From NCBI GenBank assembly GCA_030433005.1, contig JAUILQ010000001.1, positions 1 to 64,000 of the forward strand: a DNA stretch of 64,000 nt, given 5' to 3'. Below, piece after piece: positions 36,178 through 44,067 of this stretch. Position 1 is the first letter of the stretch, and the number at the start of each line of letters is the position of its first letter. Under the pieces are notes generated by a model. That model worked only from the letters and a program-made list of their open reading frames with translations. It was not told the DNA's origin and ran no database searches. A program made the translations under genes and the position numbers. This DNA is from Alphaproteobacteria bacterium. GTDB taxonomy: Bacteria > Pseudomonadota > Alphaproteobacteria > Kiloniellales > DSM-21159.

Positions 36178-37272
36178 TCAGTTGGCGGCGGCCTTGATCC
36201 GGTCGAGCGCCTTGCCCTCCATGTCCTCGATGCCCGCGGGCACGCTCGGCATGAACTTCAGGTTCGCCAGGGCGGCTTCGTCGAAAGCGAGCTCGACGGC
36301 GGTGCGGGACTCCGGCGGCATCAGCGCGATCGCGCCCTTGACCGCGCCGATGGCGCCGGACGCGGCCGAGATCTGGCTCATGATCTCCGGCTGCATGACG
36401 AAATTGATCCACTTGTAGGCGGCCTCGTCGGCCTCGCCCTTGGCGGGGATCGTGAAGGTGTCGATCCAGGCCAGCGCGCCGGTGCGCGTCGGCACGAAGA
36501 CGATGTCCGGGTTCTGGCGGTAGAGCTTGAAGGCCGTCGAATCCCAGGCGTCGGAGACCACGACCTCGCCCGACAGCAGCAGCCGGGACAGGTCGTCGCC
36601 GCCGGTCCAGTAGGTCTTCACGTTGGGCTTGCAGGCGATCAGCTTCTCGGTCAGCTCGTCGAGCAGCTTCTGGTAGCCGGCCGGGTCGTGATAGAGCGCG
36701 AAGGGGGCCTCGCCCATGTCGAAGGCCATGCCGAGCAGGACCGCGCGCTTCAGGCGCATCGAGACGCGGCCCTTGTACCGCGGGTCGCAGAGGTCGCCCC
36801 AGGAGTCGACCGCGGGCGCCTCGGACTTGTCGACGATCAGGCCCTGCGTGCCCCAGACGTGCGGCACCGAGTAGATCTCGCCGTCGATCTTCGCGTAGGC
36901 CTCCATGGCCTTCATCATCTCCGGCTGGAACACCGTGGTGTCGATCTTCGAAAGGTCGATCGGCTTGTAGATGCCGTACTCCGTCTGCGCGGCGACGATG
37001 CGCGACACGCTCGGCTGGGCGAGGTCGTAGCCGGCGCCGCCGGTGGCGCGCAGCTTGGCGATCATCTCCTCGTTGTTCGAGAAGGTCACCTCGACGTCGA
37101 TGTCGGGATACGTCTTTTCGAAGGCTTCGATGACCGCGTCCGGGGCATAGCCGCCCCAGGTCAGGAGCCTGAGAGTCTCCGCCCGGGCGGCCGAAGCGAC
37201 GCACAGCAGCGCGGCACCGGCGAGCAGGCCCGTGAGAGTCCTGGTGACCGGCGCGGATAGCATCCTGTTCAT
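36178..37272 (-). CDS. Extracellular solute-binding protein, PotD-like
   Basis: This 364-residue protein has a Sec signal peptide (LTGLLAGAALLCVASAARAE), so it is periplasmic. The mature part follows the spermidine/putrescine binding-protein pattern: LRLLTWGGYAPDAVIEAFEKTY, PSVSRIVAAQTEYGIYKPID, VPHVWGTQGLIVDKS, and GEVVVSDAWDSTAFKLYR. The substrate may not be a polyamine because no permease or ATPase gene is next to it. Its ATG overlaps the stop of the upstream glycosidase-like gene by 4 bases, and AGGAG lies before it within that gene. Confidence 0.88.
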   Translation of the reverse strand: MNRMLSAPVTRTLTGLLAGAALLCVASAARAETLRLLTWGGYAPDAVIEAFEKTYPDIDVEVTFSNNEEMIAKLRATGGAGYDLAQPSVSRIVAAQTEYGIYKPIDLSKIDTTVFQPEMMKAMEAYAKIDGEIYSVPHVWGTQGLIVDKSEAPAVDSWGDLCDPRYKGRVSMRLKRAVLLGMAFDMGEAPFALYHDPAGYQKLLDELTEKLIACKPNVKTYWTGGDDLSRLLLSGEVVVSDAWDSTAFKLYRQNPDIVFVPTRTGALAWIDTFTIPAKGEADEAAYKWINFVMQPEIMSQISAASGAIGAVKGAIALMPPESRTAVELAFDEAALANLKFMPSVPAGIEDMEGKALDRIKAAAN

Positions 37273-40028
37273 GGCAGCTTCTCCTCGTTGAACGTTGGTC
37301 CGTTGTTCACCTTCTTCCGGCAAGAGTTGACGCTTTCGAGAACGAAGTACGGCACGTTGCAGAGGTCGTCTTCGAGCCCGGGACAAAAGTGCGAACAAGT
37401 CCCGTCCGAAATCTCGAAGTAGTATTGAAGCGGGAAGGGCGCGCGCGTGTAGTCGCCAGGGATGCGGCCCCGGTAGGCCGTGCCGTCCCAGGCCATCTCG
37501 GCCGCCCGCCAGGGCTTCGACTGGTCGACATGGCGGTAGTGGAGGACGACGGCGCGCCGGGACGCCCCGGCCGGCAGGCAGGAGATCTCCAGGTCCTCGC
37601 CGGGCAGGAAGCCGTCCGGCGGCCGGTGCCGGCAGGCCTGGCGCTGCGCGCTCGACCAGGCTTCGACGGCGGCGACCAGGCGCGCGCCCAGCGGACTGTC
37701 GCGGCGGGGCGCCGAGCGGCCTTGGGCGACGAGCCCGGCCATCTCCGCGATGTCCTGCTCGATCGCCGGCAGCCGGTCGTCCCAGCGTCCGCGCAGCCAG
37801 GAATGCGGTCCGTAGGCGAGATCCTCGACATACAGCTGCCGGCCGGCCTCGGCCGCCGCCGCCCAGGCGTCGCGCGCCAGCCCGTAGTGCGCCAGAGCCG
37901 CCTCCGCCGCCCGGGCCTCGCCGGAGAGCAGGTGCAGCTCCCAGAGGACGGCCGCCCTGACCTTCTCGGCGAAGAACCGGCCGATGCCGGCGAGGATCGC
38001 GACGTCGACCGAGAGCCGCAGATAGCCGGGCGTCGCCTGCCGCGTCCCGGCGTCGGCCCGTGCGAGCTCGAGCTCTGCGGCAGCTGCGAGCCGGGCGAGC
38101 CAGTTGGCCCAGGTCAGCGGCGTCAGCCGGCGCACCGGCTGACCGCGGTGCAGGCAGGTCGCGAACTCCCGGGGCGACAGGAACAGCTGCGGGTCGCAGG
38201 CCCCGACGGTGCCGAAGCGCGACGGGCCGGGCTGCTCGTAGCCGTAGGGCAGGGGCGGCGCCTCGTGGACCACCGACATGTTCTCGTAGATCTCTGGCCA
38301 ATAGGAGTTGTTCGAGGCCGTCGGCGTGTGCGCCAGCGTGATCAGCGGCAGGATGCGGCTGGCGTACGACAGCGCCCGCTCACAGGGCCCGGCGATCTCT
38401 CCGAACTCCCGCTCGAGGTAGCGCCGGAAGGCCCGCGGGTCGGCCTCGGGATCGTAGAGCGAGCGTCCCCAGACCCGGTAGGTGTAGGCGAACTTCTCCC
38501 AGTCGCGGTCGCCGGCCAGCCGACCGTCGCGATAGCCGATCCGGTTGCCCGAGACGCCGCTGCCCATGCGGCCCTTGAAGGAGAGCGGCTCGCAGAGCTC
38601 GATGCCCTGGGAGCCGCAGAAGCTCGCGTTGCGGCCGTAGCCGCCGGCGAGCAGGGGGTCGCCCCAGAGCAGCAGGCGGACCGTGCCGGGCCAGATGCGG
38701 TAGACGATGTCGTAGGGCCGGCCCTCGCGCAGCAGGTCGCCGTAGCTGTAGCGCATGAAGCGGCGCGAGCCCTCGCTGAACTGCCACTTGCCGGCGTGCT
38801 TCTCGACGTCGTCGCCCGAGTAGAAGACGACCTGATGGTTCTGCGGCAGCTCGAGCGCGCGGATCGACGCCTGGTGATAGGGCAGCCCGAGGTGCTCGGA
38901 GGTGTACTTGGGCGAGATCGTCACCGCCATGCCGGTCGCGAGGGCGATCTCGATCAGCCGGTCGTCGATGCCCTTGGCGTGGAGGTCGAGGCGGATCCGT
39001 CGGCCGGCCCCGGTCACGGCCTCGAAGTAGGTCTGCCAGAAGTCGTAGCGTCCTTCCGGGATGCCGCACTCGACGTGAACGCGCAGGGTCAGGCCGCTGA
39101 TCTCGGGGACCTCCGCGAGCAGCATCGCCAGGGCGTCGCGGCAGTAGGCGGCGATGTTGTCCGGGCCGAGGCCCGAGATCCGGTGGTTCGCCCCGGGGCA
39201 GTCGTCGAAGTCGTAGCTCTGCGTCCAGAGGGCGAGCTGGAACTCGAGGCCGCGACGCGCCGCCTCGCGCGCGATGAACTTCAGGGTCTCGAGATTGCGG
39301 GCCCGCTCGTCGGCGGCGAGGTTCGAGACCCGGACGTCGTGGCCCGGGACCTCGACCAGGAAGGGATAGGCGAAGTAGAGGTAGACGTCCGACAGGAACT
39401 CGTTGCCGTAGGGGTAGTTGTACTGCATCCCCAGGGTCAGCGAGAGCCGGTTGAAGCGGTGCGTCGCGAGCAGGGTGAGGTAGGCCTCCCAGCCCTCCCG
39501 GTCGTGGAACCAGGCCAGGTCTTCGACCTCGCTCTGGAAGCAGCGGGAGATGCTGCGCACCGCCGTCGCCGGTTTCTCGACGAGGGCGGGTCGGTAGTCG
39601 GCGGCGTCCGGGACGCTGCCCGCGCAGTCCGCGCGATCGGCCAGCTCCGTAATCGCGTAGACCAGGCCGCGGGTGTCGGCGCCGTAGACGCAGAGGTCTT
39701 CGGTCCGCTCGGTATCGCCGAAGATCGCGAAGGATTCCGGTGCCTCTGGCAGGTCCACCGCGGCGAGGCGGGCAGCGCGCTCGACCTCCGCGCCGCGGCC
39801 CAGCGCGAAGATGACCCGCGCCCCGCCGCTCGGCTCTCCGGCCAGAGGCGCCTGCGCCGGCGCCTCGGGCGCGTCCTCGGTCGACAGCCGGACCGAGAGC
39901 TTGCCGAGCCGCTCTTCCAAGAGGCCGATCGCCCAGTCGACCTGACCAGGCTGGGCCGACGCCGACGAGCCGCCGAGGAAGCGGTAGCGGAGCTCCCGGG
40001 CGTGCGCAGGGGGTGTCGGCAGGTCCAT
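37269..40028 (-). CDS. Large glycoside hydrolase-like protein (alpha-glucuronidase/GH20-like architecture)
   Basis: This 919-residue protein has no signal peptide. Residues about 1-140 look like the N-terminal domain that precedes the barrel in alpha-glucuronidases and hexosaminidases (GARVIFALGRG, CVYGADTRGLVYAI). Residues 150-520 resemble a TIM barrel (RSISRCFQSEVEDLAWFHDR, RFNRLSLTLGMQYNYPYGNE, LRVHVECGIPEGRYDFW). A helical region follows, then a C-terminal beta domain (residues 820-900) rich in aromatic residues. I cannot place it in a known family with certainty or name the catalytic acids. It is translationally coupled to the PotD-like gene. Confidence 0.6.
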   Translation of the reverse strand: MDLPTPPAHARELRYRFLGGSSASAQPGQVDWAIGLLEERLGKLSVRLSTEDAPEAPAQAPLAGEPSGGARVIFALGRGAEVERAARLAAVDLPEAPESFAIFGDTERTEDLCVYGADTRGLVYAITELADRADCAGSVPDAADYRPALVEKPATAVRSISRCFQSEVEDLAWFHDREGWEAYLTLLATHRFNRLSLTLGMQYNYPYGNEFLSDVYLYFAYPFLVEVPGHDVRVSNLAADERARNLETLKFIAREAARRGLEFQLALWTQSYDFDDCPGANHRISGLGPDNIAAYCRDALAMLLAEVPEISGLTLRVHVECGIPEGRYDFWQTYFEAVTGAGRRIRLDLHAKGIDDRLIEIALATGMAVTISPKYTSEHLGLPYHQASIRALELPQNHQVVFYSGDDVEKHAGKWQFSEGSRRFMRYSYGDLLREGRPYDIVYRIWPGTVRLLLWGDPLLAGGYGRNASFCGSQGIELCEPLSFKGRMGSGVSGNRIGYRDGRLAGDRDWEKFAYTYRVWGRSLYDPEADPRAFRRYLEREFGEIAGPCERALSYASRILPLITLAHTPTASNNSYWPEIYENMSVVHEAPPLPYGYEQPGPSRFGTVGACDPQLFLSPREFATCLHRGQPVRRLTPLTWANWLARLAAAAELELARADAGTRQATPGYLRLSVDVAILAGIGRFFAEKVRAAVLWELHLLSGEARAAEAALAHYGLARDAWAAAAEAGRQLYVEDLAYGPHSWLRGRWDDRLPAIEQDIAEMAGLVAQGRSAPRRDSPLGARLVAAVEAWSSAQRQACRHRPPDGFLPGEDLEISCLPAGASRRAVVLHYRHVDQSKPWRAAEMAWDGTAYRGRIPGDYTRAPFPLQYYFEISDGTCSHFCPGLEDDLCNVPYFVLESVNSCRKKVNNGPTFNEEKLP

Positions 40029-40128
40029 TCCGGCGGGCCGTTTCCTTCGTAGGCCGCGCGTCGTCGCGGCCCAGACGCCGAAATGCTAGGGAGGCTCCTT
40101 GAAGCGCTAAAGCGAATATTGTTGGGCG

Positions 40129-40153
40129 TTTCGATCGAATATGCCGATCGAAA
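40129..40153. promoter_or_regulatory. Inverted repeat upstream of the glycosidase-like gene
   Basis: TTTCGATCG and CGATCGAAA, perfect 9-bp arms around a 7-base centre (AATATGC), about 100 bases before the glycosidase-like start. It is the most AT-rich spot in this 214-base gap and looks like a repressor or activator site for the minus-strand operon. Confidence 0.55.
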
Positions 40154-40242
40154 TCAGCGCCGGTGGGACCCGGATCCCGCTATCGCCCGACGCTGCGCCG
40201 CGGCGGGTTCTCGCCGTTCCGCCCGGGCGAGCGGCAGCGGGG

Positions 40243-41385
40243 TCAGGCGGCGGCCAGCGACTTCTTCGGGTCGTAGAAGGGGCGCTCCACGATTCGGGCC
40301 GGGGCCGGCCCGGCGGCGGTGCCGACCTCCAGCTCCGTCCCGATCCGCGCGTGCTCCGCGGAGACCATCGCCAGGGCGATGTTCTGCTCGAGTCGGGGCG
40401 AATGGACGGCCGAGGTGACCTTGCCGATCCGCGCGCCGGCCTCGTTAACGGGCCAGAAGCTGGTGTTCGGCCCCTCCAGGGGAGCGCCCTGGATGACCAG
40501 CCCGACCTGCCGGCGGCTGACGCCCTCTTCCCTTATGCGCCGCAGCGCCGCCTTGCCGATGAAGTCCGCCTCCATGTCGAGGTTCACCAGCCGCTCGAGC
40601 CCGAGCTCGAAGGGGTTCGTCCCGCTGTCCGCGTCGGCGTGATAGGACAGCATGGCGCCCTCGATGCGCCGGATCGTCGAGGTGTGGCCGGGCTTCAGGC
40701 CCAGGGGGGCGCCGGCCGCCATGATCCTCTCCCACAGCTCGTCGCCGCGCGCACCGTCCTGCAGGTAGAGCTCGTAGCCCAGCTCGCTGGACCAGCCGGT
40801 GCGCGAGACGATCAGCGGGATGCCGTCCAGCGTCATCTCGCGCAGCCAGTAGTAGCGCAGGTCCCGGATGCTCTCGCCGAACAGCGCATGCATCACCTGG
40901 CCCGAGCTGGGTCCCTGCAGCTGCAGGGGCGAGACGTCCGGCTCGCGGATCGTGACCTCCATGCCGGAATGCACGGCGACGCCCTGGGCCCAGAGCAGGA
41001 TGTCGCTGTCGGCCAGGGACAGCCAGAAGCGGTTCTCCTCCAGGCGCAACAGGATCGGGTCGTTCAGGATGCCGCCCTCGGCATTGGTGATCAGGACGTA
41101 CTTGCACTGCCCGACGGCCATCTTCGAGAGGTCGCGCGGGGTCAGCATCTGGACGAACGCGGCGGCGTCGGGCCCGGCGATCTCGACCTGACGCTCGACG
41201 GCCACGTCGCAGAGGATCGCGCCGTTGACCAGGTTCCAGAAGTTCTGCTCCGGGTCGCCGAAGTCGCGCGGGATGTACATGTGGTTGTAGACCGAGAACG
41301 CCCGGGCGCCCCAGCGCAGGGTCGCGTCGAAGTAGGGGGATTTGCGGATCTGGGTGCCGAAACCGAAATCGCGTGCCTGAGCCAT
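40243..41385 (-). CDS. Aminomethyltransferase-fold protein, DMSP demethylase (DmdA)-like
   Basis: This 380-residue protein has the GcvT/DmdA fold, which passes a one-carbon group to tetrahydrofolate. Long stretches resemble DmdA: VYNHMYIPRDFGDP, DVAVERQVEIAGPDAAAFV, MLTPRDLSKMAVGQCKY and EENRFWLSLADSDILLWA. True glycine-cleavage T proteins differ in these blocks, and no gcvH or gcvP is nearby. DMSP or a related methylated compound is therefore the likely substrate, but paralogues of DmdA with other substrates exist. The ATG at 41385 is preceded by GGGAGG. The Lrp-type gene lies just upstream. Confidence 0.75.
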   Translation of the reverse strand: MAQARDFGFGTQIRKSPYFDATLRWGARAFSVYNHMYIPRDFGDPEQNFWNLVNGAILCDVAVERQVEIAGPDAAAFVQMLTPRDLSKMAVGQCKYVLITNAEGGILNDPILLRLEENRFWLSLADSDILLWAQGVAVHSGMEVTIREPDVSPLQLQGPSSGQVMHALFGESIRDLRYYWLREMTLDGIPLIVSRTGWSSELGYELYLQDGARGDELWERIMAAGAPLGLKPGHTSTIRRIEGAMLSYHADADSGTNPFELGLERLVNLDMEADFIGKAALRRIREEGVSRRQVGLVIQGAPLEGPNTSFWPVNEAGARIGKVTSAVHSPRLEQNIALAMVSAEHARIGTELEVGTAAGPAPARIVERPFYDPKKSLAAA

Positions 41386-41546
41386 GATCGTCGCCCTCCC
41401 CAAAGCATCGGCCGCGGCGGCCGTGTTGCCGGTGAACCGGGGCGACTCTGGCGCGAAGTGCAGTCTTCTGCGGACCAAAGAACTGGTCGCCTCGAGCCCG
41501 AACGGGCTTTTCTGTGGCGCCTTGCAGACCCGTCGGTCGGCAGGCG

Positions 41547-42038
41547 TCAGCCCGGCGCCTTGGCCGCCAGCCTCGGCAGGTTGGGGCGCGCGGATTTGAT
41601 CTCGCGCGTCACGATGTAGGTCATGTAGCGCTGGACCCCCAGCTCGGGCGCCAGCAGCTCCTCCATGGTGTTCTGAAAGGCCGTCAGGCTCGGGCTGACG
41701 ACCCGCAGCACGTAGTCCATGCCCCCGCCCGTGGCGATGCAGTCGGTGACCTCGTCCAACGCGCGGACCCGGGCTTCGAAGCGCTCCAGATCGGACCGGC
41801 GGTGCTCCGTCAGCGCGACGGTCACGACGACCTGCGTGATGTCGCAGAGCCGGTCGAGCGCGATATCGGCATGATATCCGCGGATCAGGCCGGCCGTCTT
41901 GAGCCTGTGCAGTCGAGCCAGGCAGGGGGTCGGCGACAGATTGACGATTTCGGCAAGTCTCGCCTTGCTGAGCTGCCCGTGCTCCTGGACTGCGCTGAGG
42001 ATGCGGATGTCGATCGCATCGAGGCGGTGCTTGGTCAT
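41547..42038 (-). CDS. Lrp/AsnC family transcriptional regulator
   Basis: This 163-residue regulator has an N-terminal helix-turn-helix (LDAIDIRILSAVQEHGQLSKARLAEIVNLSPTPCLARLHRL region, residues 6-46) and a C-terminal RAM effector domain ending YIVTREIKSARPNL. Such proteins bind amino acids or similar ligands. It precedes the DmdA-like gene on the same strand (161-base gap) and is divergent from the first TRAP operon, so it could control either one. GAAGAG lies just before the ATG. Confidence 0.9.
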   Translation of the reverse strand: MTKHRLDAIDIRILSAVQEHGQLSKARLAEIVNLSPTPCLARLHRLKTAGLIRGYHADIALDRLCDITQVVVTVALTEHRRSDLERFEARVRALDEVTDCIATGGGMDYVLRVVSPSLTAFQNTMEELLAPELGVQRYMTYIVTREIKSARPNLPRLAAKAPG

Positions 42039-42265
42039 CTCTTCGAGAGGTCGTCCCGGTTCAGCCTCAGGAAGGGCATGGAAGAGCAGACGGCGGCCCT
42101 CTTCTATCCGAAATACGACGCCGCGGGCCCGTCCCGCCCCGCGCGTCCGAGCCGCGGCCCCTCTGGCGTAGCCGGCCGATGGCAGGCGCGTAGGCGGCGG
42201 CCCGGGGCGGGCGAGTCCTTTCGCACTGCACAATTCGCGGTCATTGGCGGAAATTATGGTCACTT

Positions 42266-42287
42266 CGCACACCGACAATCGGGTGCG
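42266..42287. promoter_or_regulatory. Palindrome upstream of the TRAP-1 promoter
   Basis: CGCACACCGACAATCGGGTGCG-type 22-bp sequence with 9 of 11 pairs complementary. Its centre is about 78 bases before the predicted sigma-54 transcription start, so it could be an enhancer-binding site. An Lrp site is the alternative. Confidence 0.45.
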
Positions 42288-42328
42288 GAAGCGCCCCGGA
42301 ATCCGCCCGGATCAGCCGCTTTCCGACT

Positions 42329-42344
42329 TGGCACGAGGCTTGCC
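42329..42344 (+). promoter_or_regulatory. Consensus sigma-54 promoter of the first TRAP operon
   Basis: TGGCACGAGGCTTGCC matches TGGCACGNNNNTTGC at every fixed position. GG and GC are separated by ten bases. Transcription should start near 42355, about 80 bases before the dctP start codon. Confidence 0.85.
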
Positions 42345-42434
42345 CCATGATGCTGCAATGCGGAATCGGGCGCCTCTGCGGCTCGGTCCGACCCTTCGAC
42401 CCGACCCGTCCCAGTGTCTTCGAGGAGAGAGCAG

Positions 42435-43517
42435 GTGAAACGACGCGCATTCCTGTCCGGTACTGCCGCCGCCACGCTCGCGGCGCCGCTGGCCGCTCCG
42501 GCGATCGTTCGCGCCCAGGAGACCTTCAGCTGGAAGATGACCAACGCCTACGGCCCGGGCTCGCCCTTCTACGTCGAGGGGCCGGGCAGCCCGACCGACT
42601 TCTGCGCCAAGGTCGAGGCGATGTCCGGCGGCCGCCTGCGCATCCAGCACTTCGCCGCCGGCGAGCTGATCCCGGCGCTCGAGGGCTTCGACGCCGTGCG
42701 CACCGGCACGGTCGAGATGAACGCCGCCAACGCCTACTTCTGGGCCGGCCGCATCCCGGCGGCGCAGTACTTCACGACCGTGCCCTTCGGCCTGAACTTC
42801 CAGGGCCAGAACGCCTGGCTCTACCACGGCGGCGGCATGGCGCTGTGGGACGAGCTCTACGAGCCGCTCGGCCTCAAGGCCTTCCCGATGGGCAACACCG
42901 GCGTCCAGATGACCGGCTGGTTCCGCGAGCCGATCGAATCGATCGAGCAGTTCGACGGGCTGAAGATGCGCATCCCCGGTCTGGCCGGAAAGGTCTACGC
43001 GACGCTCGGCGTCGACGTGAAGCTGCTGCCCGGCGGCGAGATCTTCCCCGCGCTGGAACGCGGCGTGATCGACGCGGCGGAGTTCGTCGGGCCCTACCAG
43101 GACCGCCGGATCGGCCTGCAGAACGCCGCCAAGTACTACTACACGACCGGCTGGCACGAGCCCTGCAACGTCACCGAACTGCTGATCAACAAGGCCGCCT
43201 GGGACTCGCTGCCCGCCGACCTTCAGGCGATCGTCCAGGCCGCGGCCATGGCTTGCAACCTGGAGAGCCACACCTGGTGCGAGGCCAACAACGCCGCCGC
43301 GCTGAAGGACCTGGTCGAGAACCACGGCGTCCAGGCCAACGTGCTGCCCGCGGAGGTGGTCGAGGCCCTGCGCGCGGCGACGGCGGCGGCGCTCGAGGAG
43401 ATCGCCGTCTCGGACCCGGCCGTGCGCAAGGTCCACGACGCCTTCATGGCCTTCAAGGCCGAGCACGACGCCTGGTCGACGATCTCCGAGAAGCCCTACC
43501 ACAACCTCAACGGCTGA
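42435..43517 (+). CDS. TRAP transporter substrate-binding protein, DctP family (TRAP-1)
   Basis: This 360-residue protein has a Tat-like leader (VKRRAFLSGTAAATLAAPL, ending near AIVRAQET) and is periplasmic. The mature part is DctP/TakP-like: SGGRLRIQHFAAGELIPALEGFDAV, PFGLNFQGQNAWLYHGGG, MRIPGLAGKVYATLGVDVKLLPGGE and LERGVIDAAEFVGPYQD. The last two contain the arginine and glutamate region that anchors a ligand carboxylate in this family, so an organic or keto acid is likely. The GTG at 42435 follows GAGGAGAG by a proper distance. It is the first gene behind a sigma-54 promoter. Confidence 0.9.
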   Translation: MKRRAFLSGTAAATLAAPLAAPAIVRAQETFSWKMTNAYGPGSPFYVEGPGSPTDFCAKVEAMSGGRLRIQHFAAGELIPALEGFDAVRTGTVEMNAANAYFWAGRIPAAQYFTTVPFGLNFQGQNAWLYHGGGMALWDELYEPLGLKAFPMGNTGVQMTGWFREPIESIEQFDGLKMRIPGLAGKVYATLGVDVKLLPGGEIFPALERGVIDAAEFVGPYQDRRIGLQNAAKYYYTTGWHEPCNVTELLINKAAWDSLPADLQAIVQAAAMACNLESHTWCEANNAAALKDLVENHGVQANVLPAEVVEALRAATAAALEEIAVSDPAVRKVHDAFMAFKAEHDAWSTISEKPYHNLNG

Positions 43518-43524
43518 GGGCGGC

Positions 43525-44067
43525 TTGGCGATCGACCTGCAAGACGTCGCGGACGGCGCCGGGCGCGTCGTCCGCGGCACCGGCCAGGTGGCGGCCTGGA
43601 GCGGCCTCGCCCTGGTGCTGGTCGTCGCCGGCAACGTGCTCGGCCGCTACCTCTTCGGACTGAGCAGCGTCGCCCTGCAGGAGGCCGAGTGGCACCTGAT
43701 GGCGGTCTGCGCCCTGTTCGGCATCTCCTACGGGCTGAACCAGGCGGGCGAGGTCCGCGTCGACGTGCTCTACGAGCGGTTCGGCCCGCGCGCCAAGGCC
43801 GTCGTCGACACGCTCGGCGGGTTCCTGCTGTGCCTCTGCGCGCTGGCCCTGGCCTGGCTCTCGCTCGGCTACGTCGAGCAGAGCTACGCGATCGGCGAGG
43901 GCTCGCCCGACCCCGGCGGGCTGGAGTACCGCTTCCTGCTGAAGGCCGCCCTGCCGATCGGCTTCCTGCTGCTGGCGTTGCAGGCGGCGGCGATGACGCT
44001 GGGCCGGGCGCTGGATCTCGCGGCGGGGCCCGACGCCGGGTCCCGATCGCGTCGGGACGCCGCCTAG
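43525..44067 (+). CDS. TRAP transporter small permease, DctQ family (TRAP-1)
   Basis: This 180-residue membrane protein has four helices. The first is followed by NVLGRYLFGL, and EAEWHLMAVCALFGISYGLNQAGEVRVDVLYERF is the conserved DctQ centre. It pairs with the large permease to form the membrane part of the sodium-driven transporter. It starts at a TTG 7 bases after the dctP stop with GAGGG before it, and ends directly at the next start codon. Confidence 0.9.
   Translation: MAIDLQDVADGAGRVVRGTGQVAAWSGLALVLVVAGNVLGRYLFGLSSVALQEAEWHLMAVCALFGISYGLNQAGEVRVDVLYERFGPRAKAVVDTLGGFLLCLCALALAWLSLGYVEQSYAIGEGSPDPGGLEYRFLLKAALPIGFLLLALQAAAMTLGRALDLAAGPDAGSRSRRDAA

Larger units (their letters stand above)
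42039..42434. promoter_or_regulatory. 396-base divergent regulatory region, lrp / TRAP-1
   Basis: No gene is apparent. It holds the sigma-54 promoter at 42329-42344, the palindrome at 42266-42287 and, between 42220 and 42270, a locally AT-richer segment with the heptamer TTCGCAC occurring twice. Confidence 0.6.

Noticed and set aside
40243..41385. Glycine cleavage system T protein
   Set aside because: Same fold, but sequence blocks are DmdA-like and no gcvH or gcvP is nearby.
41495..41511. Intrinsic terminator on the plus strand (AGCCCG-AA-CGGGCT then TTT)
   Set aside because: No plus-strand gene ends here, the stem is short and the T-run is only four bases; it lies inside the lrp to dmdA-like gap.
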